A DNA stretch of 64,000 nucleotides from Paractinoplanes durhamensis (GTDB lineage Bacteria; Actinomycetota; Actinomycetes; Mycobacteriales; Micromonosporaceae), in assembly GCF_016862175.1 (NCBI RefSeq), contig NZ_BOML01000036.1:1-64000 (forward strand), in the 5' to 3' direction. The position numbers and the translations under genes were made by a program. Position 1 is the stretch's first letter. The number at the start of each line of letters is the position of its first letter. Shown piece after piece: positions 10,154 through 17,721 of the stretch. Under the pieces are notes generated by a model. It was given only the letters and a program-made list of their open reading frames with translations, did no database searches and had not been told where the DNA came from.

Positions 10154-11059
10154 TTACCCGAGTTCGGCCGCCACCTCGCGCAGCAGCGACCGCAGCCAGG
10201 CGTGCGCCGGATCGTCCTGCCGGGCCGAGTGCCACCACGCGGCCTCGGTCATCTCGGTCGGCGGGAACGGCGGCTCCACCACGAGCAGATCGGGCCCGGC
10301 GAACCGGCGGGCGATCCGCTCCGGCACCACCGCGACCGCGTCGGTGCCGGGCACCGCGAACAGCAGCGGCAGGAACCCGTGCACCCGGATGCTGACCCGC
10401 CGCTCGATCCCCAGCTCGGCGACGGCCCGGTCGGCCGGGGTCGGGATGCCGCCGCGGAAGACCGCGACGGCGTGCGGCATCCGGCGAAAAGCGCCGAGAC
10501 TCAGAAACCCTCCCAGAAGGTACGGGTTGGTGGCGTCGGCCACGCACACCAGACGGTCCCGGAACAACTCGAGATGCCGGCCGGCGAATCCGTAGCCCGG
10601 CGGCCCGATCAGCAGGTCCTGTCGCAACAGTGCCCGCTCCGAGCCGAGCAGGTCGTCGGCGAGCTCGGTGAACGCGAGCCGCACCCCGGGCGCGACCGCC
10701 TTGACCCGCCGCCGCACCGGCTCGTGCAGCACGGCCAGGGCGTAGTCGCTGAGCGTGACGGTGAACGACCGGGTGCTGGTGGCCGGGTCGAACCCGTCGT
10801 TGACCCGCATCGCGTCGCCGAGCAGCCGCACCGACGCGCGCACCTGCGGCAGCAGCGACCGGGCGAACGGGGTCAGCTCGAAATCCCGGCCCACCCGCAC
10901 GAGCAGCTCGTCGCCGAAGTGCCGCCGTAGCCGGGCCAGCGCCGCGCTCATCGCCGGCTGGCCCATGTCGACGCGCTCGCCGGCCCGGGTGACGTTCTCC
11001 TCCTCGAGCAGGGCGCGCAGGGCGACCAGCAGGTTGAGGTCGACCGCGCCGAGAGCCAC
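10154..11059 (-). CDS. LysR-family regulator (left member of a divergent pair)
   Basis: A 301-residue LysR protein with an N-terminal winged helix (VDLNLLVALRALLEEENVTRAG, QPAMSAALARLRRHFGDELL) and a periplasmic-binding-protein-like effector domain from about residue 90. GTG start. The closest relative in the window is the divergent LysR at 11075, with near-identical DNA-binding helices, so the two look like an inverted duplication. Only 15 bp separate the two starts, so each promoter lies inside the other gene. Confidence 0.9.
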   Translation of the reverse strand: MALGAVDLNLLVALRALLEEENVTRAGERVDMGQPAMSAALARLRRHFGDELLVRVGRDFELTPFARSLLPQVRASVRLLGDAMRVNDGFDPATSTRSFTVTLSDYALAVLHEPVRRRVKAVAPGVRLAFTELADDLLGSERALLRQDLLIGPPGYGFAGRHLELFRDRLVCVADATNPYLLGGFLSLGAFRRMPHAVAVFRGGIPTPADRAVAELGIERRVSIRVHGFLPLLFAVPGTDAVAVVPERIARRFAGPDLLVVEPPFPPTEMTEAAWWHSARQDDPAHAWLRSLLREVAAELG

Positions 11060-11074
11060 GACTTAGTGTGTCCC

Positions 11075-12001
11075 ATGCGCCTCACCGGGACGAGTGTCGA
11101 TCTCAACCTGGCCGTGGCGCTGGCCGCCCTCCTTGAGGAGCGCAACGTGACCCGGGCCGGCGAGCGGGTCAACATGAGCCAGCCCGCGATGAGCGCGGCG
11201 CTGGCCCGGTTGCGCGGTCACTTCGGCGACGAGTTGCTGCACCGCACCGGCCGCGGCTACGACCTGACGCCGCTCGGCGCCGAGCTGCTCCCGGCCGTCC
11301 GCCAGGCTCTGGCCGCCGCCGAGGTGGCCCTCGGCCATCGCACCGACTTCGACCCGGCCACCAGCTCCCGGCACTTCACCGTGGCCCTCTCCGACTACGC
11401 GGTCACCGTCCTCGCCGAACCGCTGCTGGGCGCCCTGGCCGCGGTGGCGCCGCGGGTGGTGGTCGACCTGGAACCGTTGCCGCCGGCCGGCAGCGACCTG
11501 CCCAGCCATCTCGCCCGCTGCGACCTGATGGTGGGCCCGCTCGGCTACGGCCTGCCCGGGCGGCGCACGGTGGTGTTCCGCGACCACTTCGTCTGCATCG
11601 TCGCGGCCGGGCATCCGCGGCTGCGCGACGGCCGGCTCACCCTGGCCGACCTGGGCGAGATGAGCCACGCGGCGCTGGGCAGCGGCGGCATGGACGGCAC
11701 CCCGGCCGACCGGCTGCTGACCGAGCTGGGCGTGCGCCGGCACGTCGAGGTGACCGTGCAGGCGCTGCTGCCGCTGCCGGTCGCGGTGGCCGGCACCGAC
11801 CTGTGCGCGTTCGTGCCGCACCGGCTGGCGCAGCGCTGCCGCGACCAGCTCGGCCTGGCGATCGCCGAGGTGCCGTTCCCGCCGCCGGAACTCATCGAGG
11901 CCGCGCACTGGCATCCGGCCCGCGCCGACGACCCGGCCCTGACCTGGTTACGCGATCTGATCGTGAGTCTTAGGGGGACTGATGCGCGCCGTTCTCGCTG
12001 A
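11075..12001 (+). CDS. LysR-family regulator (right member of a divergent pair)
   Basis: About 308 residues with the LysR fold: NLAVALAALLEERNVTRAG, then QPAMSAALARLRGHFGDELL, and an effector domain containing DFDPATSSRHFTVALSDYAV. ATG at 11075 is preferred; a GTG nine bases earlier is possible. Its last 20 bp overlap the start of the zinc dehydrogenase at 11982, so the two are translationally linked and the dehydrogenase is its most likely target. A TTA leucine codon (WLR near the C-terminus) is present, and TTA is rare here. Confidence 0.9.
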   Translation: MRLTGTSVDLNLAVALAALLEERNVTRAGERVNMSQPAMSAALARLRGHFGDELLHRTGRGYDLTPLGAELLPAVRQALAAAEVALGHRTDFDPATSSRHFTVALSDYAVTVLAEPLLGALAAVAPRVVVDLEPLPPAGSDLPSHLARCDLMVGPLGYGLPGRRTVVFRDHFVCIVAAGHPRLRDGRLTLADLGEMSHAALGSGGMDGTPADRLLTELGVRRHVEVTVQALLPLPVAVAGTDLCAFVPHRLAQRCRDQLGLAIAEVPFPPPELIEAAHWHPARADDPALTWLRDLIVSLRGTDARRSR

Positions 12002-13169
12002 TCTGTCCGTGCCGCGCTACCTGCTCAGCGCGGTGCCGGCCACCCGCCGGGCGGCGCGGATGCTGTCGCTGCGCGACGACGTGCCGGAGCCGGCGCTGCC
12101 GGACGCGCCCGGCTGGCTGCTGCTGCGGCCGGAGCTGGCCGGCATCTGCGGCAGCGACGTCGCGGTCGCGCGGGCCAGGTCGTCGGTGGTGCTGAGCGCG
12201 TTCTACGCGGCCCGCCGGCAGATCCTCGGGCACGAGATCGTCGCGGTCGACGACGCGACCGGGGACCGTTTCGCGCTGGATCCGGTGATCTCCTGCGTGC
12301 ACCGCGGGTTCGACCCGTGCCGGTCGTGCCGCGACGGTCACCCGTACGTCTGCGAACGCTTCGACCAGCCGGGCGTGACCGGCTGCCAGTCACCGACGCA
12401 GGGTTTCGACGCCGCGCTCGGCGGCGGCTGGGGCGAGTACGTCGTCGCCCACCGCTCCCAGCTGCACCCGGTCGGCGCGACCCCGTCCCGGCGGGCGGTG
12501 CTGGCCGAACCGGCGTCGATCGCGCTGCACGCGGCCCTGCGCTGGCGCCGCACCGGCGACCGGGCCGTGGTCATCGGGCCGGGCACGATCGGGCTGCTCA
12601 CCGTGGCCGCGCTCCGCCGGCTGCACCCGGGCCTGGACATCACCGTGATCGGGCCGGGCGCCCAGCGGGAGAGCACCGGCGCCGACCGGGCCCTCGACTC
12701 CGGCCCGCACGTCGTCGAGCAACTGGCCGAGCTGCACGGCGGCCGGGTGATCCGCCCGCGGCTGACCAGGACCCCGATCCTGGAGCAGGGAGTGGACGTG
12801 GTCTTCGACTGCGTGGGTTATCCACAGACCATCGATGTGGCACTTCATCTGCTGCGGCCGACCGGCATGATGGTCCTCGTCGGCGGCGCGGGGAGACAGC
12901 GAGTCGACTGGTCACTCGTGTGGAACAGGCAGCTCACCGTGCAGGGAACGGTCAACTCGGGCCCGGAGGAGTCGCTGGGCGGGCGCACCACGATGGCGCA
13001 GATCGTGGAGTGGCTGGCCGATCCGGCCTACCCGGTGGACGGGGTGGTCACCCACACCTTCGGGTTGCCGGAGTGGCGGACGGGTCTGGACACGGCGGCG
13101 GCCGGGCCGCGGGCCGGCGCGGTCAAGGTGGCGTTGCGGCCCAACCCGGACCTACCACTGGTGGCCTGA
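11982..13169 (+). CDS. Zinc-dependent medium-chain dehydrogenase
   Basis: 395 residues of the MDR/alcohol dehydrogenase superfamily. The catalytic zinc region is ELAGICGSDVAVA and GHEIVAVDD; four cysteines within CVHRGFDPCRSCRDGHPYVC match the structural zinc lobe. The cofactor domain follows with AVVIGPGTIGLLTVAAL. These enzymes oxidise alcohols or polyols with NAD(P). The N-terminus is longer and less regular than usual. The start overlaps the LysR stop by 20 bp. Substrate is unknown. Confidence 0.82.
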   Translation: MRAVLADLSVPRYLLSAVPATRRAARMLSLRDDVPEPALPDAPGWLLLRPELAGICGSDVAVARARSSVVLSAFYAARRQILGHEIVAVDDATGDRFALDPVISCVHRGFDPCRSCRDGHPYVCERFDQPGVTGCQSPTQGFDAALGGGWGEYVVAHRSQLHPVGATPSRRAVLAEPASIALHAALRWRRTGDRAVVIGPGTIGLLTVAALRRLHPGLDITVIGPGAQRESTGADRALDSGPHVVEQLAELHGGRVIRPRLTRTPILEQGVDVVFDCVGYPQTIDVALHLLRPTGMMVLVGGAGRQRVDWSLVWNRQLTVQGTVNSGPEESLGGRTTMAQIVEWLADPAYPVDGVVTHTFGLPEWRTGLDTAAAGPRAGAVKVALRPNPDLPLVA

Positions 13170-13232
13170 CCACACTGGATGACGACGGCAAGCTGATCGG
13201 TTCCTGACAAGCGGCCGCGAGCATCGGCGGCC

Positions 13233-15071
13233 ATGCGACGAAGACTTCTTCTGATCCCGGCCGCGGCTCTGCTCGCCGTGGTCCCGCTGAACGCCTACGC
13301 CGGGGAGACGGCCGGGCCCGCCCTCAAGGTGGTGACCGGTGGCGGGGTGTTCCTGGCCAACATCGACGACGACACGGGCCGGTGCGCCGCATCGGCCCGA
13401 AAGATCACCACGGCCGCGGTGGCCGGAGAGGACGTGAGCGACCAGAAGTTCCACCAGATCGACGAGCCGACCCTGGCCCAGCGGCAGGCCCACCGCGCCG
13501 AGCAGAATCTTGCCGACCGGCAGATGGCGGCCTGCAACGACGCCGCCGACGAGGTGGTCGACGGCGCGGCCGACGAGCAGGACCTGGCCCGGCTGACCGC
13601 GTCCTGGCCCGGCGTGCCGGCCGGTGCCACCGCGAAGCTGATCACCAGCGGCAACGTGCGGCTGTTCGTGAAGCGCGCGCGGTGGCAGGTGGCGACCACG
13701 CTGTCCGCGGCCGAGCTGCGCAACGGCGTCCAGCTGGGTCTGGAGGGCCGGGACGTGGTGCGGGACCGGGCGGTCTGGGACGGCTCCGCGTCGGTCACCC
13801 TGCGGGTGACGGCCGGTGACAGGACCAGAGTTGCTGAGGTACGCCTGCACGCGGCGCCCGTGCGCACCCAGCTCAACACCCAGCGGCTCGAACGGGTGCT
13901 GACCGCGGCCACCGACGACGCCGTCGGCCGGGCCTGGCGGGACGCGACCGCCGCGGTGCTGCCGGCCGGGGTGCCGTTGTCGCGGTTCGACACCGCCGTC
14001 GGCGACGACTGGGTGCAGGACTTCTTCGAGCCCGGCTACCAGGTGATGGCCGGGCATGCCATGCGAGTGCTGGTGCTCTCGGCCAACCAGGCGCACCGGC
14101 AGTCGGCCCGGATCGCGTTCACCGACCTGCGCGGGCGCGACGTCGGGGTGGTGCATCTCGCGGCGGTGCCGGTCGACGGGATCGACGACAACAACACGTA
14201 CGACTCGATGGGCAACGTGGAGACGGTGCCGGACGGCCGGATCGTGGTCGGCGGAACGCCGTCACCGGAGCTGCTGACGTTCTTCCGGTCGCAGGGCGCG
14301 CAGCCGGTGATCACGGTGGACACGTCCTGGCTCTCGGTCGGCCACGTCGACGAGTTCATCCAGTTCGTCCCGGTCGCCGCCGGCTCTCCCGGCAGCTCTC
14401 CGGGCGGCTCCCCCGGCGGCTCCCCCGGCGGCACTTCCGGCGGCACGTCCGGCAGTTCCGGCGGCGGCTCTTCCGGCGACTGGAAGGCGATCGTGGCTGA
14501 TCCGATGGCGGGGCTCGGCATGCTCAAGGGCCTGCCCGCGTCGGCGCCGATGCACCCCGGCCTGCCCGAGCTCGATGGCGCCGACATCCTTGTCGACCAG
14601 CGCACGGTCGGTGAGTTCCGGGCCGATGAGCAGTTCGTCGACACCAACCGGCAGGCCGCCGCGAAGATCGACGCCGCGCTCGCCGTGCTGGGTCTGCCCG
14701 CCTCGCGCATCGTCCGGGTTCCGATGCTCTACACCGCCCGCGGGATGGACTACGTCCTCGTCGTCGGCGAGATCGACGAGATGCCGCCCGGCCCGGACAA
14801 GGACGCGGAGCTGGCCGGGCTGGCCGCCCGCCGCAAGGCCAGTGCGGAGACCCCGAACCCGATCAACGGCCTGCTGGCCGGAGGCAACCGGTATGTGGCG
14901 CCGAAACCGTTCGGGCCGCGGGCCGGCGGGCGGGACATCTTCGCCTCGGCCACCACCGCGGCGCTGGGCGGGCTCGGCTACCGGGTCACCTTCGTCGACG
15001 ATCTGACCTCGGAACACGTGTCCGAGGGCGAAATCCACTGCGCGACCAACACGTTCCGCGCGATACCCTGA
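13233..15071 (+). CDS. Secreted protein-arginine deiminase (PAD-type)
   Basis: 612 residues with a Sec signal (first 23 residues, AYA-GE). The C-terminal half carries all four catalytic positions of vertebrate PAD enzymes in context: Asp263 in GDDWVQDFFEPGY, His371 and Asp373 in SVGHVDEFIQFVP, and Cys603 in SEGEIHCATNTFR. The segment AGGNRYVAPKPFGP also matches PAD. Such enzymes hydrolyse peptidyl-arginine to peptidyl-citrulline with release of ammonia. A 32-residue Gly/Ser/Pro stretch (384-415) sits right after the HxD motif, where PAD has folded structure, so it is probably a flexible loop. Residues 24-240 are not recognised. Most likely acts outside the cell; calcium need cannot be judged. 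Confidence 0.85.
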   Translation: MRRRLLLIPAAALLAVVPLNAYAGETAGPALKVVTGGGVFLANIDDDTGRCAASARKITTAAVAGEDVSDQKFHQIDEPTLAQRQAHRAEQNLADRQMAACNDAADEVVDGAADEQDLARLTASWPGVPAGATAKLITSGNVRLFVKRARWQVATTLSAAELRNGVQLGLEGRDVVRDRAVWDGSASVTLRVTAGDRTRVAEVRLHAAPVRTQLNTQRLERVLTAATDDAVGRAWRDATAAVLPAGVPLSRFDTAVGDDWVQDFFEPGYQVMAGHAMRVLVLSANQAHRQSARIAFTDLRGRDVGVVHLAAVPVDGIDDNNTYDSMGNVETVPDGRIVVGGTPSPELLTFFRSQGAQPVITVDTSWLSVGHVDEFIQFVPVAAGSPGSSPGGSPGGSPGGTSGGTSGSSGGGSSGDWKAIVADPMAGLGMLKGLPASAPMHPGLPELDGADILVDQRTVGEFRADEQFVDTNRQAAAKIDAALAVLGLPASRIVRVPMLYTARGMDYVLVVGEIDEMPPGPDKDAELAGLAARRKASAETPNPINGLLAGGNRYVAPKPFGPRAGGRDIFASATTAALGGLGYRVTFVDDLTSEHVSEGEIHCATNTFRAIP

Positions 15072-15096
15072 CGGTCATCGTTCAGTAATTGGCACA

Positions 15097-15241
15097 GGTC
15101 TGTCCTGCCGACCGCACAGGAGCGAGGCGAGGTCCGGGTGTCGCCCGGATGCACCGGCATTGCCCGGATCTGGGTGATTCCGGCATGCGTCCGGCCGGCG
15201 GCTGGGCCACGCCGCGGCCCGCGTGATCGACAGGACAGACC
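15097..15241 (+). ncRNA. Candidate structured leader or inverted-repeat element before the MBL gene
   Basis: GGTCTGTCCTG at 15097-15107 pairs exactly with CAGGACAGACC at 15231-15241; with two mismatches the pairing runs to 17 bp. Inside lie a 6-bp hairpin (TCCGGG-TGTCG-CCCGGA, 15133-15149) and GGGCC-7 nt-GGCCC near 15205. A closing helix around internal hairpins, then a G-rich ribosome site and ATG 23 nt later, is the layout of a riboswitch. A small inverted-repeat mobile element is the alternative. No known riboswitch class was recognised. Confidence 0.4.
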
Positions 15242-15263
15242 CGTCAAGGGGGGTGGGGCGCGA

Positions 15264-16295
15264 ATGATCACCGGTATCGCGCAGGCGGAAGCCTGGCGGC
15301 GGCGGGTTCTGCCGCCGGTCGAGGAACCCCGCCCGGGCGTCTGGTCGATCCCGGTGCCCATCCCGCACAACCCGATGCGCTACACGCTCAGCTACGCCAT
15401 CCCCGACGACGACGGCCTGGTCGTCGTCGACCCGGGCTGGGACAGCGGCGAGGCCCGGGCGGCACTGACCGCCGGGCTCGCCGCGGCCGGCGCGAACCTC
15501 GCCGACGTGACCGGCATCGTGGTCACCCACGTGCACCCCGACCACCACGGGATGACCGGCTGGCTGCGCGGCGAGTCCGGCGCCTGGATCGGCATGCATC
15601 CGGCCGAGGCGGCCACCCTGCCGACCCGGGCCTGGCGTGGCCGGCATCCGGGCATCGATCCGGACTGGTTGCGCTTCCAGGGCGTACCCCCGGAAGAAGT
15701 TGATCTTTTGGGGGTGCGCCCTGATCGGCTGGCCGCGCTGCTGGAGATGCCCGAGCCCGATCGGGAGATCAACGACGGTGACCTGTTGCCGCTGGCCGGG
15801 CGGCGAGTCCGGGCGGTGTGGACGCCCGGGCACACGCCGGGTCACCTGTGCCTGCACGACGCCGAGGCCGGGGTTCTGCTGACCGGCGACCATCTGCTGC
15901 CGCGGATCAGCCCGAACGTTGCCGTGCTGCCGACCTCGGAGGGTGACCCGCTCGGCGACTACCTGGCGTCGCTGTCCCGGACGGCCGGCTTCGGCGCGGA
16001 GGAGGCGTTGCCGGCCCATGAGTACCGGTTTCGCGGCATCGACGCGCGGGTCCGGGAGCTGGTCGAGCACCACGAGGCGCGGGAGGCGGAGATCCTGCGG
16101 GCGGTCGAGTCGCTCGACGAGCCGACCGGCTGGGCGGTGGCCGCGTGCCTGACCTGGTCGCGGGGCTGGGACGCGCTGCACGGCATGCTGCGCCGGATGG
16201 CGCTCGCCGAAACCCTCGCCCACCTGCACCATCTCGCCGCCACCGGCACCCTCAAGTGCCTGCCCGGCACTCCCGGCGTATGGCAAAAAGTATGA
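15264..16295 (+). CDS. MBL-fold metallo-hydrolase
   Basis: About 343 residues of the metallo-beta-lactamase superfamily. The THVHPDHHGMTGW motif (HxHxDH), WTPGHTPGHLCLHD, the metal-bridging Asp in LLTGDHLLP and the final His in LPAHEYRFRG are all present. The C-terminal LACTB2/glyoxalase-II-like helical part follows. The ATG at 15264 follows the run AAGGGGGGTGGGG; an upstream GTG would place the start inside the structured element. Substrate (thioester, lactone or RNA) is not determined. The upstream structured leader suggests post-transcriptional control. Confidence 0.85.
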   Translation: MITGIAQAEAWRRRVLPPVEEPRPGVWSIPVPIPHNPMRYTLSYAIPDDDGLVVVDPGWDSGEARAALTAGLAAAGANLADVTGIVVTHVHPDHHGMTGWLRGESGAWIGMHPAEAATLPTRAWRGRHPGIDPDWLRFQGVPPEEVDLLGVRPDRLAALLEMPEPDREINDGDLLPLAGRRVRAVWTPGHTPGHLCLHDAEAGVLLTGDHLLPRISPNVAVLPTSEGDPLGDYLASLSRTAGFGAEEALPAHEYRFRGIDARVRELVEHHEAREAEILRAVESLDEPTGWAVAACLTWSRGWDALHGMLRRMALAETLAHLHHLAATGTLKCLPGTPGVWQKV

Positions 16296-16300
16296 TTTGA

Positions 16301-16588
16301 GGATCGGTCACCGCGATCGAGGAGATCTCCGACGTGATCGCCCGGATCAGCGACTTCCAGACGACGATCGCCTCGGCCGTCGAGGAACAGACCGCCACCA
16401 CCGCCGAGATGAGCCGCAGCGTCAACGAGGCCGCCGCCGGCACGAACGAGATCGCCCAGAAGATCACCGGCGTGGCCCAGGCCGCCCAGGACACCAGCCA
16501 GGGCGTGGCCGACACCCAGGAGGCGTCGAGCGAGCTGGCCCGCATGTCCGGCGACCTGAGCACCCTGGTCGCCCGCTTCCGCTTCTGA
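16301..16588 (+). pseudogene. Methyl-accepting chemotaxis protein remnant (3' end only)
   Basis: The frame reads TAIEEISDVIARISDFQTTI, then SAVEEQTATTAEMSRSV and ends LSTLVARFRF, a typical MCP signalling-domain C-terminus. It closely resembles the end of the receptor at 31296. The open frame begins 6 bp after the MBL stop and has no membrane, HAMP or hairpin-tip region, so at most about 95 of some 530 residues remain. A GTG at 16334 could start an 84-residue product, but a decayed gene is more likely. Confidence 0.8.
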
Positions 16589-17059
16589 CCAGCCCCCGCT
16601 TCCACTGCCGCCAGGCCTCGCTTTCCCACCAGCCCTCGGCTTCCACCTCCGCCGGCCGCGCTTTCGCATCCCGCCGCACGCCCTGCCGCTTCCGCTTCAA
16701 CCAACCTTGGACTTCCACGGTGGAGGGAGTTGGTGAACGTCGACCCGACGGTGTTGGCCGGCGGGGCGCCTGCGGCGCGCAGGTCAGGCGGTTGCTCAAA
16801 AGATCGGCCGGATCCGGAGCTATCGACTTCGCGGAAGTTGGGGCCTCGCCCCGGCAGCCGGCGGCGGCGGCCGAGATCCAGGGAAGCGGGCTCTCGTCGC
16901 ACACCCGAGGCCCCGACATCAAGAAATTCGAAATCCTGACCCGCGCGCAGACCCCGCAATCAAGGAAATCGGGCCAGGCGGCCGGCGGCCTCCGCTCCCG
17001 GGGCCCAGCGGCCGCCGAGTCGCTTCGTGGCACGTCGGGCCTGGTCAGCGGCTCTGTGG
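16589..17059. other. Non-coding stretch with degenerate CTTCC-rich repeats
   Basis: Between the MCP remnant and the DUF5134 gene I see no convincing gene in either strand. From about 16580 to 16725 the phrase CGCTTCCAC or a variant (GGCTTCCAC, CGCTTTCCC, CGCTTCCGC) recurs irregularly, often after CCAGCCC. A less GC-rich spot near 16915-16940 has no recognised content. It may be decayed MCP-locus sequence. Confidence 0.5.
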
Positions 17060-17590
17060 TCAGGCCATCGCCAGCAGGGCCAGGCCCATGCCGGCGCTCA
17101 TCGTTCCGTGGCACAGGGCCGGCCAATCGACCGGGCGCAGGTCGGCGCCGGTCGGCGACAGCCGGCCGAGGCGCATGCCGCGGACCAGCCACCACACCGA
17201 CGCGGCGACCAGGTAACCGCCCAGACCGGCGCTCACCCAGTTGCGGCCCATCGGATGCAGGTGTGCGTGACCGCCGGTCGGGGCGGCCGCGCTCATCCAC
17301 ACCATCGCGCTCATCGCGCTGGCGAAGAACAACGGCACCATCCGCCGGGCCGACGCGACCGCCCGGGCCAGGAACCACCCCGCCGACAGGGTGAACATGG
17401 TGATCCACGCACTCTCCGGCACGGCATCGCCCCAGGGCCAGATCATCACGATCATCGACAGCCCCATGAGCAGGTGCAACGCGTCCTCATGCCGGGGTTC
17501 GGCCCGCCGCAGCCACCGCACCAGGTGAAAGGCGGCCGCCCCGCCGAACGCCAGCGTCAAGATCCATCGCAGTGACTCGAGCCCGATCAT
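17060..17590 (-). CDS. DUF5134 integral membrane protein
   Basis: 176 residues with about five hydrophobic helices (for example LLMGLSMIVMIWPWG and MVPLFFASAMSAMVWM). A His-rich loop GGHAHLHPMG and a late ALCHGTMSAGMGLALLAMA segment match the actinobacterial DUF5134 family of unknown function. ATG start. Histidines and methionines next to membrane helices suggest metal or haem contact, but this is speculation. Confidence 0.75.
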   Translation of the reverse strand: MIGLESLRWILTLAFGGAAAFHLVRWLRRAEPRHEDALHLLMGLSMIVMIWPWGDAVPESAWITMFTLSAGWFLARAVASARRMVPLFFASAMSAMVWMSAAAPTGGHAHLHPMGRNWVSAGLGGYLVAASVWWLVRGMRLGRLSPTGADLRPVDWPALCHGTMSAGMGLALLAMA

Positions 17591-17721
17591 TCGTCGGATG
17601 TCCTCCCGCGCCGCCGCTTGATCACCTCACGCTAGGCGAGAAGCGATCAAGCGGTCACTCCCGAATTCGGGTGATCACCCGGCGGAACCCGCCACGAACG
17701 GCACGATGACGGACGGCCGGA

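Noticed and set aside
15097..15241. Known cobalamin, SAM or c-di-AMP riboswitch
   Set aside because: None of the consensus boxes were recognised in this element.
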